IMG/VR virus record: IMGVR_UViG_3300008261_000237
Coordinates: 1 to 55,426 of that record
DNA: 55,426 bases
Source: a virus
Direction: 5' to 3' (one strand)
Shown here piece after piece: positions 32,493 to 41,881 of this stretch; within the stretch, counting starts at the first letter, position 1; each line of letters begins with the position of its first letter. Both the position numbers and the translations under genes were made by a program. The notes beneath the pieces are model-generated. The model did no database searches. It worked only from the letters and a program-made list of their open reading frames with translations, and was not told the DNA's origin.

Positions 32493-34987
32493 GATTTTAT
32501 ACCAACGTCTATGAAAAATTTAATAAAATGTTGGTTCGTGGTTATGATAATGGTGAATATTTTCAAATAGAAGAAGATTATCAACCTACTTTATTTGTTC
32601 CTTCAAAGAAAAAGACGAAGTATAAAACTCTAGATGGTTACGCAGTAGAACCAATTCAACCTGGAAAAATTTCCGATTGTAAGGAATTTCTTGATAAGTA
32701 TTCCAAGGTTGAGGGTTTTACTGTTTATGGTAACGACAACTATAAGGCACAATATATCTCAGATAAGTATCCAGAAGAAGAGATTAAATTTGATATTGCA
32801 AAGATTCGACTCTTTACAATTGACATTGAGGTTTCTGCTGAAAGTGGATTCCCCAATGTATTTGATTGTGCCGAGGAGATTCTAACAATTACCCTTCAGA
32901 ATTACGCAACAAAACAGATTATTTGTTTTGCTAATAGAAGAGAATATGAGAACACTCGCAAAGACGTTGCTTATGTGAGATGTTCTGATGAAATTGATTT
33001 GGTTAATCGTTTTCTAGGTTTTTGGCAACAAAATACCCCAGATGCTATCACTGGATGGAACTGTGAGTTGTATGATATTCCATATATTGCAGGACGTATT
33101 GAACGTATTGTTGGGGAGAAAGAAGCACGTCGTCTTTCTCCTTGGGGAAATATCCGTAGGAAGGAACTCGTAATTCAAGGTAGGGAGCAAATCTCATATG
33201 AGATTGCAGGAGTTTCTGTGATTGATTATCTTGATTTGTATAAGAAGTTTACTTACACAAACCAAGAATCATATCGTCTTGACCATATTGCTTTTGTGGA
33301 ACTTGGTCAGAAAAAACTAGACCACTCTGAGTTTGATACTTTCCGAGAGTTCTATACAAAGGACTGGCAAAAGTTTGTTGATTATAACATCAAAGACGTT
33401 GAACTTGTTGACCAATTGGAAGACAAGATGAAACTTATTGAGTTGTGTTTGACTATGGCATATGACGCCAAGGTTAATTATAATGATGTGTTTTTCCAGG
33501 TAAGAACTTGGGATGCCATTATTTACAACTACCTTAAGAAACGCAACATTGTTATTCCCCCTAAAGATAAATCATCAAAGGATGAAAAATATGCGGGGGC
33601 ATATGTCAAGGAACCGATTCCTGGGATTTATGATTGGGTGGTCAGTTTTGACCTTAACTCTCTTTATCCTCATCTCATCATGCAATACAACATCTCACCA
33701 GAGACACTTCTTGAAGAGAAGCATCCACAAGCAACTGTTGATAGAATACTTAAAGAAGAAATAAACTTTGAACTGTATAAAGACTATGCAGTTTGTGCCA
33801 ACGGTGCAATGTATCGTAAGGATGTGAAGGGATTCCTCCCTGAACTTATGGAAAAGATGTATGGAGACCGAGTTATCTTCAAAAAGAAGATGATTGAGGC
33901 AAAGAAAGAGTATCAGAAGACTCCAACCAAAGAATTGGAGAAAGAGATTGCAAGGTGCAATAATATTCAGATGGCAAAGAAGATTTCTTTGAACTCTGCT
34001 TATGGTGCTATTGGTAATCAGTATTTTAGATATTATAAACTAGCAAATGCCGAGGCAATTACTTTGTCTGGTCAGGTATCAATCCGTTGGATTGAGAGTA
34101 AAGTGAATAAGTATCTAAATAAGGTGTTGAAAACTGAAGACATAGATTATGTTATTGCTTCTGATACTGATTCCATTTATCTTAATATGGGTCCTTTGGT
34201 TAAAACTGTATACCAAGGAAGAGAGACGACTAATGAGAAAGTTGTTTCGTTCCTTGACAAGTTGTGTAAAATGGAACTTGAACCTTATATTGAAGGTTCT
34301 TATAAAGAATTGGCGGAATACGTGAATGCGTATGAACAAAAGATGCAGATGAAACGAGAAAATATTGCTGACCGTGGAATCTGGACTGCCAAGAAAAGAT
34401 ACATTCTTAATGTTTGGGATAGTGAAGGTGTTCGATATGAACAACCAAAACTTAAGATTATGGGACTAGAAGCAGTTAAATCTTCTACTCCTGCTCCTTG
34501 TCGTCAAATGATTAAGGATGCTCTTAAGTTGATTATGACAAAGACTGAAGATGATATGATTAACTATATTGAAAAATCTAGAAAGGATTTTAGTAATTTT
34601 TCTGTAGAAGAAATATCTTTCCCTAGGACTGTATCTGATGTTGTGAAGCACAAAGCACACGCAACAATCTATGGAAAGGGAACTCCGATTCACGTTCGTG
34701 GTGCTCTTCTCTATAATCATCTGATTAAAGAGAAAAAATTGGATAAAAAATACGCAGCAATTCAAAATGGTGAAAAAATTAAATTTTGTTATTTGAAACT
34801 TCCAAATCCAATCCGAGAGAATGTAATTTCATATATTCAAGAATTTCCAAAGGAACTTGGTCTGGACAAATACATCGACTATGAACTACAATTCAATAAA
34901 GCATTTCTGGAACCGATGAGGGTTATCCTTGATGCGATTGGATGGAAAGTAGAAAAAACAATTACACTAGAATCATTTTTTTCCTAA
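32489..34987 (+). CDS. gp43: DNA polymerase gp43 (family B)
   Basis: An 832-residue replicative polymerase (T4 898). The proofreading exonuclease motifs are FTIDIEVS (residues about 109), WNCELYDIPY (about 189) and YNIKDVELVDQL (about 298). Polymerase motifs are DLNSLYPHLIMQYN (about 388), KISLNSAYGAIGN (about 500), ASDTDSIYLN (about 557) and KKRYILN. It works with clamp gp45, helicase gp41 and primase gp61 from this window. Not split by an intron or intein. Confidence 0.98.
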   Translation: MRFYTNVYEKFNKMLVRGYDNGEYFQIEEDYQPTLFVPSKKKTKYKTLDGYAVEPIQPGKISDCKEFLDKYSKVEGFTVYGNDNYKAQYISDKYPEEEIKFDIAKIRLFTIDIEVSAESGFPNVFDCAEEILTITLQNYATKQIICFANRREYENTRKDVAYVRCSDEIDLVNRFLGFWQQNTPDAITGWNCELYDIPYIAGRIERIVGEKEARRLSPWGNIRRKELVIQGREQISYEIAGVSVIDYLDLYKKFTYTNQESYRLDHIAFVELGQKKLDHSEFDTFREFYTKDWQKFVDYNIKDVELVDQLEDKMKLIELCLTMAYDAKVNYNDVFFQVRTWDAIIYNYLKKRNIVIPPKDKSSKDEKYAGAYVKEPIPGIYDWVVSFDLNSLYPHLIMQYNISPETLLEEKHPQATVDRILKEEINFELYKDYAVCANGAMYRKDVKGFLPELMEKMYGDRVIFKKKMIEAKKEYQKTPTKELEKEIARCNNIQMAKKISLNSAYGAIGNQYFRYYKLANAEAITLSGQVSIRWIESKVNKYLNKVLKTEDIDYVIASDTDSIYLNMGPLVKTVYQGRETTNEKVVSFLDKLCKMELEPYIEGSYKELAEYVNAYEQKMQMKRENIADRGIWTAKKRYILNVWDSEGVRYEQPKLKIMGLEAVKSSTPAPCRQMIKDALKLIMTKTEDDMINYIEKSRKDFSNFSVEEISFPRTVSDVVKHKAHATIYGKGTPIHVRGALLYNHLIKEKKLDKKYAAIQNGEKIKFCYLKLPNPIRENVISYIQEFPKELGLDKYIDYELQFNKAFLEPMRVILDAIGWKVEKTITLESFFS

Positions 34988-35151
34988 TGGATTTGCCTAT
35001 TAACGACAAAGAACTCAATACAATTGTAAAAGCAATGGCTCTTGGTGGAGATACTGCTTTATATCAAAAACTTAAACTTGTGAAGGAACTCAAAGAACAG
35101 GGACTTCCTTATAAAAAAATACTTCGTGAAGAATACGGGATGGTAGCTTGA
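34987..35151 (+). CDS. Small 54-residue protein between gp43 and uvsX
   Basis: The ATG at 34987 overlaps the gp43 stop (TAATG), and the TGA end overlaps the uvsX ATG. An upstream in-frame start at 34942 would lie inside gp43. The protein is helical ([34 protein letters not shown]), with a basic end. Cyanophages keep a small gene here. Function unknown. Confidence 0.65.
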   Translation: MDLPINDKELNTIVKAMALGGDTALYQKLKLVKELKEQGLPYKKILREEYGMVA

Positions 35152-36158
35152 TGGATTTTTTAAAAGATATTGTAAAAGAGATTGGTGGTGAGTATACGCA
35201 ACTTGCTGCTGATATTGATGAAACAGAGACTTATGTTGACACGGGTTCATTCATTTTTAATGCACTGGTTTCAGGTAGTGTACTTGGCGGTGTATCTGGC
35301 AATAAGATTACTGCTATTGCTGGAGAGTCTAGTACTGGAAAAACTTTCTTCAGCCTCGCCGTGGTTAAGAATTTCCTTGATAATAATCCCGATGGTTATT
35401 GTCTCTACTTTGATACTGAAGCTGCTGTAACCAAGTCTCTACTTCAGAGTCGTGGTCTTGATGTTAACCGAATCGTTGTAGTCAACGTAGTGACCATTGA
35501 GGAATTCCGTTCAAAGGCACTTAGAGCAGTAGACTTGTATCTCAAAAAGAAAGAATCAGAACGTAAACCTTGTATGTTCGTTCTTGATTCTTTAGGAATG
35601 CTTTCGACTGAGAAAGAAATTGATGATGCGCTGAATGAAAAGCAAGTTCGTGATATGACTAAATCTCAACTTGTCAAAGGTGCATTCAGGATGCTAACCT
35701 TGAAGTTGGGACAAGCAAAAATTCCAATGATTGTCACAAATCACACTTATGACGTAGTTGGTTCTTATGTTCCGATGAAAGAAATGAGTGGTGGTTCTGG
35801 TCTTAAATATGCTGCATCTACAATCATCTATCTTTCTAAAAAGAAAGAAAAAGATGGGACAGAAGTTGTGGGCAATATCATTAAAGCAACAACTCACAAA
35901 TCTCGTTTGAGTAAAGAGAATAAAACTGTTGAGGTTCGTTTATACTATGATGAACGTGGACTTGATAAGTATTATGGTTTACTTGACCTTGCTGAGAAGT
36001 ATGGTATTTTTGAAAAAAGTGGCACAAGGTATCAGGTCCCTGATGGAACTTCTCAATATGGAAAGACTATTATGGACAATCCAGAAAAGTATTTTACTGG
36101 AGATGTAATGCAAGCATTGGATGAAGCAGCACAAAAAGAATTCTCATATGGAGGGTAA
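35151..36158 (+). CDS. uvsX: Recombinase UvsX (RecA family)
   Basis: A 335-residue strand-exchange protein (T4 391). Walker [11 protein letters not shown] (residues about 58-67) and Walker [11 protein letters not shown] (about 141) are intact, with the RecA-like [19 protein letters not shown] near 270. Start taken at the ATG at 35151. UvsY and UvsW, also in the window, are its partners. It runs directly into gp41. Confidence 0.95.
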   Translation: MDFLKDIVKEIGGEYTQLAADIDETETYVDTGSFIFNALVSGSVLGGVSGNKITAIAGESSTGKTFFSLAVVKNFLDNNPDGYCLYFDTEAAVTKSLLQSRGLDVNRIVVVNVVTIEEFRSKALRAVDLYLKKKESERKPCMFVLDSLGMLSTEKEIDDALNEKQVRDMTKSQLVKGAFRMLTLKLGQAKIPMIVTNHTYDVVGSYVPMKEMSGGSGLKYAASTIIYLSKKKEKDGTEVVGNIIKATTHKSRLSKENKTVEVRLYYDERGLDKYYGLLDLAEKYGIFEKSGTRYQVPDGTSQYGKTIMDNPEKYFTGDVMQALDEAAQKEFSYGG

Positions 36159-37399
36159 TGGAAAAAGTCGAAACTACTATTCTCAGGAATCTTCTCTTCA
36201 ATAATGATTATTGCAGAAAAGTTCTTCCTTTTATTAAAAATGAATACTTTGAAAACCTGCACGAGAAAGTAGTTTTTGAGGAGATTTGTAAGTTTATTGT
36301 TGCTTACGAAAAACTTGCAACTAAAGAAGTTGTCCTCATTGAAACTGAAAAAAGAACCGATATTACTGAGGACACATATAAAACCATTTGCGATTATGTA
36401 TCCAAGTTAGACAATAATGATGTTGACTATAAATGGTTGGTAGACACTACTGAGAGGTGGTGTAGAGACCGTGCTATATACCTTGCACTGATGGAATCCA
36501 TTAAGATTGCAGATGGTCAAGATGATAAGAAAAACAGAGATGCAATTCCAAGTATTCTTTCAGATGCTCTAGCAGTTTCGTTTGACAATAACATTGGACA
36601 CGATTACTTCAAGGACTTTGAACGAAGATATGAGTTCTACCATCAACGTGAGGAAAAGATTCCTTTCGATTTGGAATTCTTCAACAAAGTTACAAAAGGT
36701 GGACTTCCTAATAAAACTCTCAATATTGCTCTTGCAGGCACTGGTGTGGGTAAGTCTCTCTTTATGTGTCACGTTGCTGCTTCTGTTTTACTTCAAGGTA
36801 AAAATGTACTTTATATTACTTTGGAGATGGCAGAAGAGAGGATTGCGGAACGTATTGACTCAAATCTTTTGAACGTTAATATTCAGGATATCGAATCTCT
36901 TCCTAAGATGATGTTTGAATCTAAGGTGAATAAAATCAGTAAGAAGAGTCAAGGTACTTTGATTATTAAAGAGTATCCAACTGCGTCTGCACATGCAGGG
37001 CACTTTAGGGCACTTCTTAATGAACTATCTCTTAAGAAGTCATTTAAACCAGACATTATCTTTATTGATTATCTGAATATTTGTGCATCTTCAAGGCATA
37101 AAGCAAATAGTTCCATTAATTCATATACTTATATTAAAGCAATTGCCGAAGAACTTCGTGGATTGGCAGTTGAAACCAATGTACCGATTGTCTCTGCCAC
37201 TCAAACTACTCGTTCTGGTTACGGAAATTCTGATGTTGAGCTTACTGATACTTCTGAAAGTTTTGGGTTGCCTGCTACTGCTGATCTTATGTTTGCTCTT
37301 GAGCAGAGTGCTCAAAAAGATATACTTGACTCTGGACAAGAAGAAGAGTATAGTAATGATGAAGAAAAAACAAGTAAATTTTCTGGATTTAAATTCTAA
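36158..37399 (+). CDS. gp41: Replicative helicase gp41 (DnaB type)
   Basis: A 413-residue hexameric helicase (T4 475). Walker A AGTGVGKSLF (residues about 192-200), the TLEMAEERIAERID block, Walker B IIFIDYLNIC (about 300) and the ATQTTRSGYGN sensor region are present. It works with primase gp61. Starts on the last base of uvsX (ATGG) and overlaps mazG by one base. Confidence 0.95.
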   Translation: MEKVETTILRNLLFNNDYCRKVLPFIKNEYFENLHEKVVFEEICKFIVAYEKLATKEVVLIETEKRTDITEDTYKTICDYVSKLDNNDVDYKWLVDTTERWCRDRAIYLALMESIKIADGQDDKKNRDAIPSILSDALAVSFDNNIGHDYFKDFERRYEFYHQREEKIPFDLEFFNKVTKGGLPNKTLNIALAGTGVGKSLFMCHVAASVLLQGKNVLYITLEMAEERIAERIDSNLLNVNIQDIESLPKMMFESKVNKISKKSQGTLIIKEYPTASAHAGHFRALLNELSLKKSFKPDIIFIDYLNICASSRHKANSSINSYTYIKAIAEELRGLAVETNVPIVSATQTTRSGYGNSDVELTDTSESFGLPATADLMFALEQSAQKDILDSGQEEEYSNDEEKTSKFSGFKF

Positions 37400-37806
37400 T
37401 GAGTAAAGTTGATTTTAACAAGTATACCGAATTTGTTGATGCAGTAACTTCTGATGCTTCTAAAGACTTTCTTGCTCTTTCTGACCGTATGGTGGAATTG
37501 GATGAGAAAGGTGCTAATATTGAACGTCTTTTGACTGCTGGTGTCGGTATCAATGCTGAAGGTGGTGAGTTCCTTGAGATTATTAAAAAAATGGTGTTTC
37601 AGGGGAAACCATATAATGAAGATAATCGTGAGCATCTGATTATCGAACTTGGTGACATTATGTGGTACGTTGCTCAAGCATGTATGGCACTTGAAGTTTC
37701 TTTTGATGATGTAGTTGCTCGTAATGTCAAAAAACTAGAAAAACGTTATCCTGGTGGGGCATTTGATGTTTACTATTCAGAAAACCGTGAAGAGGGAGAC
37801 CTATGA
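37399..37806 (+). CDS. mazG: MazG-like nucleotide pyrophosphohydrolase
   Basis: A 135-residue all-alpha NTP pyrophosphatase. The metal-binding motif is visible as EGGEFLEI (residues about 54-61) and ELGDIMWYVAQA (about 83-94). Cyanophage MazG was first thought to lower ppGpp; later work pointed to dGTP and dCTP, so the role is dNTP-pool or stress related. It sits in the replication operon after gp41, a common cyanophage position. Confidence 0.9.
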   Translation: MSKVDFNKYTEFVDAVTSDASKDFLALSDRMVELDEKGANIERLLTAGVGINAEGGEFLEIIKKMVFQGKPYNEDNREHLIIELGDIMWYVAQACMALEVSFDDVVARNVKKLEKRYPGGAFDVYYSENREEGDL

Positions 37807-37982
37807 GTAAAGTAAAAGTAGAAATGGATGTACGTTCTGCTGCTGCAGTTCGTCAAATTTTATTTGATGCACAACGAGGGTATACAACTGATGTAAATAC
37901 CGTTCCCCCTCGTATTTTTGATATTCGTGAAGTGATTGCTGACCTTGATGATGCGATTACTCAAGTAGTGGAAAGAGAGTAA
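37803..37982 (+). CDS. Small 59-residue protein after mazG
   Basis: The ATG at 37803 overlaps the mazG stop (ATGA). The protein is MSKVKVEMDVRSAAAVRQIL followed by FDAQRGYTTDVNTVPPRIFD and an acidic helical end. The tight overlap and the full-length open frame before the terminator support a real gene. No family recognised. Confidence 0.65.
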   Translation: MSKVKVEMDVRSAAAVRQILFDAQRGYTTDVNTVPPRIFDIREVIADLDDAITQVVERE

Positions 37983-37990
37983 TGATTTAA

Positions 37991-38026
37991 ATCCTCATTT
38001 CTAAATAAAAGAAATGAGGATTTTTT
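37991..38026 (+). terminator. Terminator hairpin with late promoter in loop and ribosome site in 3' arm
   Basis: Perfect 11-bp stem ATCCTCATTTC / GAAATGAGGAT, loop TAAATAAAA, six T. It ends the replication operon. The late octamer TCTAAATA (38000-38007) and the GAGG ribosome site (38016-38019) of the next gene lie inside it. Confidence 0.85.
38000..38007 (+). promoter_or_regulatory. Late promoter octamer TCTAAATA inside the hairpin
   Basis: Octamer spanning the stem end and loop, 20 nt before the ATG at 38028. A transcript would begin near 38013, inside the 3' arm, so the hairpin could not form on it. Confidence 0.55.
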
Positions 38027-38027
38027 A

Positions 38028-38960
38028 ATGGCAACTGGTAATAGGTCTGCACAAGAAACTAATATTTTGAGAGAAGTTAATGCATTTATAACTCAATCTG
38101 GTGGTGGTTCAATAATACTAAAAGGTAGAAATGGATTTGAAATTAGAGATGTAGTTGCTCTTGCTGAAGACCCACTTGGAGATAAATCTGCTGCAGACTT
38201 AATAGTATCTACTTCCTCTGGCACGAACTATAAAATTTCATGCAAACAGCATAACCCAATTAATTTTGCTGGTGCTGGATTGAAAAGTTTTGTTGATGAT
38301 ATTCAAATGAAACTGTGGATGAATAAAGTTTTGAGAAAGGTTGCAGAAAAATTAAATTTATACGTAAAACCATCCAGAGACAAAGCAATGGACAGGATTG
38401 GTAGTTATTTAATTGACGACATTCAAAGAAATTCAATAAATGCTCCTCTTGATAGAGTTACGCAAGATAAAATTAAAGAAGAATATGATAAGATTCTTTC
38501 AATGGTGATTCCTGATATTTACATTAAGATACCAGACAGTATGAGATTGGAGATATTTACTGCGACTAATGTTGGGGGTCCAATTAATTATTACATCTTG
38601 AATGGCAATGCAAATTCATTTTCTACTGATATACAAACAAAAACTATAACCATAAATGATTGTGATATTTTGAGCACAGGTAAAATGGTTAAATCTGGGG
38701 AAACATTATATCTTGTAATTAGAAAAAGGAGAGCGGACCAATTGTTTTCTTTGAAAGACAATAGGGGAAATTTTTTAAGAACTAAAGATGGATTTTTGAG
38801 AATATTTTCCAAATCATTATCAAAATCTGATATTGGTGCAAGAGTTCAAATAAGAGAGAAAGAACAACTTCCAAAAAAGTTAAAAGATGCAATAATACAA
38901 GGCACTGCAATAAAAACAACCAATGTTACGGCAAACTCAATTATTTTGGAGATCGATTGA
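38028..38960 (+). CDS. Putative PD-(D/E)XK nuclease-like protein
   Basis: A 310-residue protein of unknown family. Residues about 55-76, AADLIVSTSSGTNYKISCKQ, followed by FAGAGLKSF, resemble the core of restriction-type nucleases (acidic residue, two strands, an x-x-K motif, then a Gly-rich turn). Only the Asp and Lys can be proposed; no classic acidic residue stands two before the Lys. A basic beta-rich C-terminal half follows (LVIRKRRADQLFSLKDNRGN). It opens the late block of capsid-targeted proteins but lacks a targeting peptide itself. Confidence 0.5.
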   Translation: MATGNRSAQETNILREVNAFITQSGGGSIILKGRNGFEIRDVVALAEDPLGDKSAADLIVSTSSGTNYKISCKQHNPINFAGAGLKSFVDDIQMKLWMNKVLRKVAEKLNLYVKPSRDKAMDRIGSYLIDDIQRNSINAPLDRVTQDKIKEEYDKILSMVIPDIYIKIPDSMRLEIFTATNVGGPINYYILNGNANSFSTDIQTKTITINDCDILSTGKMVKSGETLYLVIRKRRADQLFSLKDNRGNFLRTKDGFLRIFSKSLSKSDIGARVQIREKEQLPKKLKDAIIQGTAIKTTNVTANSIILEID

Positions 38961-38964
38961 CAAT

Positions 38965-38972
38965 TATAAATA
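38965..38972 (+). promoter_or_regulatory. Late promoter octamer TATAAATA before the 38991 gene
   Basis: Exact late consensus 18 nt before the ATG. Confidence 0.7.
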
Positions 38973-38990
38973 TTTAAAAACCAAGTAATA

Positions 38991-40145
38991 ATGAAGAGTT
39001 TTGCTAATTTTTTCAGAGAAGCAGTAGAGACTTTGGCATCTACTGAAGCAAAGAATCGTGGACTTGTCGGTAACGGTCATGGAGACTGGTACGACAAGCA
39101 AGGGAATTTTGTGGCAAAAACTGTTAAAGGTAAGTTAAAGTTTTATGGTCAGGGTGATAGTGCATCTGAAGATGGAATACCAGGAGAGGAAATAAAACAA
39201 TCACAGCAGTCAAATGCCTCTCCAGAACAAGGAGAACAACCCCAAGAAGCAAAGGGTGTAGTAGTGGTTGTTGGTAGATTTAACCCACCATCAAAAAATC
39301 ATCAGCAATTATTAAAAGCAGGATTTTCTCAAGCAAAACGTAGAGGATTTGAATATAGAATTTATCCAAGTAGAATTCAAGATTCTGCTTCCAATCCTTT
39401 AAATCCCACATTAAAGATTTCATATATGAAATCTATGTTTCCTGAATATGGTGATTATATTATCGATAGTGAAGATGCAAAAACTATATTTGATATTCTT
39501 GAATCTCTTTATGGTGATGGATATGGTGATGTCACATTAGTTGTAGGTCAAGAAAGACTTGGTGAATTTCAAAGTTTAGTGCATAAAGCAGAAGGGCAAG
39601 GATATGAATTTGCCAATTTGGAAGTAATTACCGCAGGAGTCAAAGATCCAGATAGTGAAGTGGAATCACCTGGTTCTTCTGCTTTAATGAAAGCTGCTGT
39701 TGCTATGAATGATTTTTATAAATTTGAAGCTGGGTTACCTACAACAATGGATCCAGGAGAGAAAAAGGAACTTTTTAATACTCTTAAAAAGTCTATGAAT
39801 GTTAGTGAATCTACTGAGGCATGGAGGATAGAACCAGAGTTTGATTATGATGGATTGAGGTGGAATTATAAAAATAATAATATTTTTGGTATCGGAACTT
39901 TTGTTGAAAATGTAAATAGTGGATTGGTTGGAAAAATAATTAGAAGAGGTGCAAACTATTTAATTTGTGTAACAGAAGAAGATCTTATGTTTAAGAGTTG
40001 GTTGAAGGATGTTAGGGAAGTGCATGAAATAGGAACAGATGAGTATAGAGAATATGTTCAATCTATTACACCAGGAGAAAAAGTTAAAAACTTTTTAGTT
40101 GGTAGAAATAAAAAGTCCTCAGTTTCTACTAAAAACTATAAATAA
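38991..40145 (+). CDS. Capsid-targeted protein with nucleotidyltransferase-like domain
   Basis: A 384-residue protein. It begins MKSFANFFREA, a T4-like capsid-targeting peptide (site less canonical, F-R-E). Residues about 30-50 carry the cyanophage virion motif GDWYDKQGNFVAKTVKGKLK. Residues about 90-260 look like a cytidylyltransferase/NMN-adenylyltransferase fold: VVVVGRFNPPSKNHQQLLKA (an HxGH-type loop degenerated to SKNH), LVVGQERL and SSALMKAA in place of the usual ISSTxxR. The C-terminal part (NYKNNNIFGIGTFVENVNSG) is a small beta domain. It may be an enzyme packaged in the head; activity is uncertain because the loop is altered. Confidence 0.7.
   Translation: MKSFANFFREAVETLASTEAKNRGLVGNGHGDWYDKQGNFVAKTVKGKLKFYGQGDSASEDGIPGEEIKQSQQSNASPEQGEQPQEAKGVVVVVGRFNPPSKNHQQLLKAGFSQAKRRGFEYRIYPSRIQDSASNPLNPTLKISYMKSMFPEYGDYIIDSEDAKTIFDILESLYGDGYGDVTLVVGQERLGEFQSLVHKAEGQGYEFANLEVITAGVKDPDSEVESPGSSALMKAAVAMNDFYKFEAGLPTTMDPGEKKELFNTLKKSMNVSESTEAWRIEPEFDYDGLRWNYKNNNIFGIGTFVENVNSGLVGKIIRRGANYLICVTEEDLMFKSWLKDVREVHEIGTDEYREYVQSITPGEKVKNFLVGRNKKSSVSTKNYK
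40137..40144 (+). promoter_or_regulatory. Late promoter octamer TATAAATA before the 40173 gene
   Basis: Exact late consensus 28 nt before the ATG, overlapping the previous stop. Confidence 0.7.
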
Positions 40146-40172
40146 AGATATAACGGGTACTTTTTAACTTAA

Positions 40173-41825
40173 ATGACTTACTGGGAAAAGTATATTTTTG
40201 AGGCAAAATACAATAAAAAAACTGAGAAGAAAGAACTTTCTGCAAAAAAGAGAAAGGCTGCCCAAAAGGTTCTAGATGATCTTGCAAAAAAGAAAGATAA
40301 AAATAAAGAAAAGCAAAGTGATTATACGAAGTACCTAAATCAACAACTTGAGTTTAAAAAACAAAAGTATGAAGATCAAAAAAAGAGACAAATAGAAAAA
40401 GCAAAGGATGCTGGAGAAAAAGATAAAGCCAAAGCAAAGGAAGCATTATCTAAAACAAATCTTCAAAGAATTGGTTATAAAGATGCGGATCTTACTGCTC
40501 ACGGAAAAGCAGTTGAGAATCTTGGTTCTTTAGCATTTGGACTTGCCAAAGCTGCTCATCATGGATTGGAATCTCGCAGAAAGAAAAAAGAAGCAGAAAG
40601 AAAAGCATTAGAAAGTCAAAATCAAAAGAAAGAACCAGGAAAACCAGGGAGACCAAAAACTTCCGAAAATACAGAAAAGAAGACAGAACCAAGAAAACAA
40701 CTTACAGGCACACCAGAAAGAAAAGCACTTCCACCTGGAAGACCAGTTAGCAAGAGAAAGAGACTTCCTGCATCATCTGAAGGTGAGTCAAGAGTTGGTC
40801 AACCAGCAGCAGGGTCACGTCCACAGTTGCCTGGAAGTATGAAGAAAAGAATGCTTCCATCTTCTTCTGAGGGTGAGAATAGAACAGGACAACCTGCAAA
40901 AAGGATTGGTCAACCAACACCAGAAAGACCACAACTTCCTCGTGGACTTGATAAGAGAAAAATGCTTCCACCATCTTCGGAAGGTGGAAAGAGAACTGCT
41001 GGACCTGCTAAAGGATCTAGAACAGAACCAACACTAGGGCAGAAGGCAAGACAAAATCCAGAACTCAGAGCAAAGATGATTAACGCAAGAATGGAAGAGT
41101 ATTCAAACTGGAGAGAAGAGTTCTTATTTGAGGTTGAGGATAAAACAGAAAAGAAAGGAAAGGGTAAGGAAAAGGTTATTGATATTATGAAAGGTACTAA
41201 TAAAATTGAAATGAACCCAAGGATTATGGAAGACCACAAAGAAATTCAAAGTGGTCATAAGAAAGATGATGAAGGTTATATGGCTAACGTTGAGTTAGAT
41301 CAAATGGAAAGAGCAATTAAAGCACTCCGCAAGAAAGTGAAGAAAGCAGATACGCAACTTCCTGCTTGGGTTCAATCTAAAATTACAAGAGCAGCAGATT
41401 ATATTGATACTGCTTCTGAATATATGCAAAGTGATGAAAAACTCTCAGAGGAAGTGGATAAAAAAAAACTCTTAATGATGCTCGTTTTAAAAGCATTAGA
41501 TAATGCAAAAAGAAGAAAAAACTCTCAATTAATTAATGGTATTATTGGTGAAGCAGTTGATAAATCAAAAATGAAGTGTAATAAACCAAAGGCACAAGCA
41601 CATGGTTCTGGTGAAACTGGTAAATCTCACGTTGTAAAGGCTTGTGAAGGAGGTGAAGAAAAATTAATTCGTTTTGGACAACTTGGAGTCAAAGGTTCTC
41701 CAAAAAAAGAAGGAGAATCTGAAGCATATGCAAGTCGTCGTAATAGATTTCAAACAAGACACGCAAAAAATATTGCAAGAGGAAAGATGAGTGCTGCCTA
41801 TTGGGCAAACAAAGTTAAGTGGTAA
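40173..41825 (+). CDS. Capsid-targeted Lys-rich internal protein with Pro-rich repeats
   Basis: A 550-residue very basic protein. It starts MTYWEKYIFEA, with an I-F-E cleavage site. Residues about 15-160 are charged coiled coil (KKRKAAQKVLDDLAKKKDKN). About 195-285 hold three degenerate repeats of the form KRxLPxSSEGxxRxGQPA...RPQLP. A second targeting-like motif, MEEYSNWREEFLFEVE, lies at about 307. Then comes a helical domain (GYMANVELDQMERAIKALRK, QLPAWVQSKITRAADYIDTA) and a C-terminal domain ending RHAKNIARGKMSAAYWANKV, known in other cyanophage virion proteins. Probably a DNA-associated head protein (inference). Confidence 0.7.
   Translation: MTYWEKYIFEAKYNKKTEKKELSAKKRKAAQKVLDDLAKKKDKNKEKQSDYTKYLNQQLEFKKQKYEDQKKRQIEKAKDAGEKDKAKAKEALSKTNLQRIGYKDADLTAHGKAVENLGSLAFGLAKAAHHGLESRRKKKEAERKALESQNQKKEPGKPGRPKTSENTEKKTEPRKQLTGTPERKALPPGRPVSKRKRLPASSEGESRVGQPAAGSRPQLPGSMKKRMLPSSSEGENRTGQPAKRIGQPTPERPQLPRGLDKRKMLPPSSEGGKRTAGPAKGSRTEPTLGQKARQNPELRAKMINARMEEYSNWREEFLFEVEDKTEKKGKGKEKVIDIMKGTNKIEMNPRIMEDHKEIQSGHKKDDEGYMANVELDQMERAIKALRKKVKKADTQLPAWVQSKITRAADYIDTASEYMQSDEKLSEEVDKKKLLMMLVLKALDNAKRRKNSQLINGIIGEAVDKSKMKCNKPKAQAHGSGETGKSHVVKACEGGEEKLIRFGQLGVKGSPKKEGESEAYASRRNRFQTRHAKNIARGKMSAAYWANKVKW
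40750..41030 (+). repeat. Three Pro/Ser-rich tandem repeats in the 40173 gene
   Basis: Units start near 40750, 40837 and 40945, each encoding K-R-x-LP-x-SSEG-x-x-R followed by a Gln/Pro stretch. The two complete units end in PQLP. Confidence 0.6.
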
Positions 41826-41846
41826 TTGTTAAAATTGTCTTAAATA

Positions 41847-41854
41847 CATAAATA
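41847..41854 (+). promoter_or_regulatory. Late promoter octamer CATAAATA before the 41882 gene
   Basis: Late-like octamer 27 nt before the ATG; ribosome site AAGAGGA at 41870-41876. Confidence 0.6.
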
Positions 41855-41881
41855 TTTTTAGTCCAATCTAAGAGGATTATC

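Noticed and set aside
34942-34986. Earlier start for the small gene before uvsX
   Set aside because: It would lie inside the gp43 coding end. The ATG overlapping the gp43 stop fits the window's usual overlap pattern.
32489-34987. Intron or intein in gp43, uvsX, nrdA, nrdB or gp17
   Set aside because: These common insertion targets read through without interruption with all key motifs in one frame.
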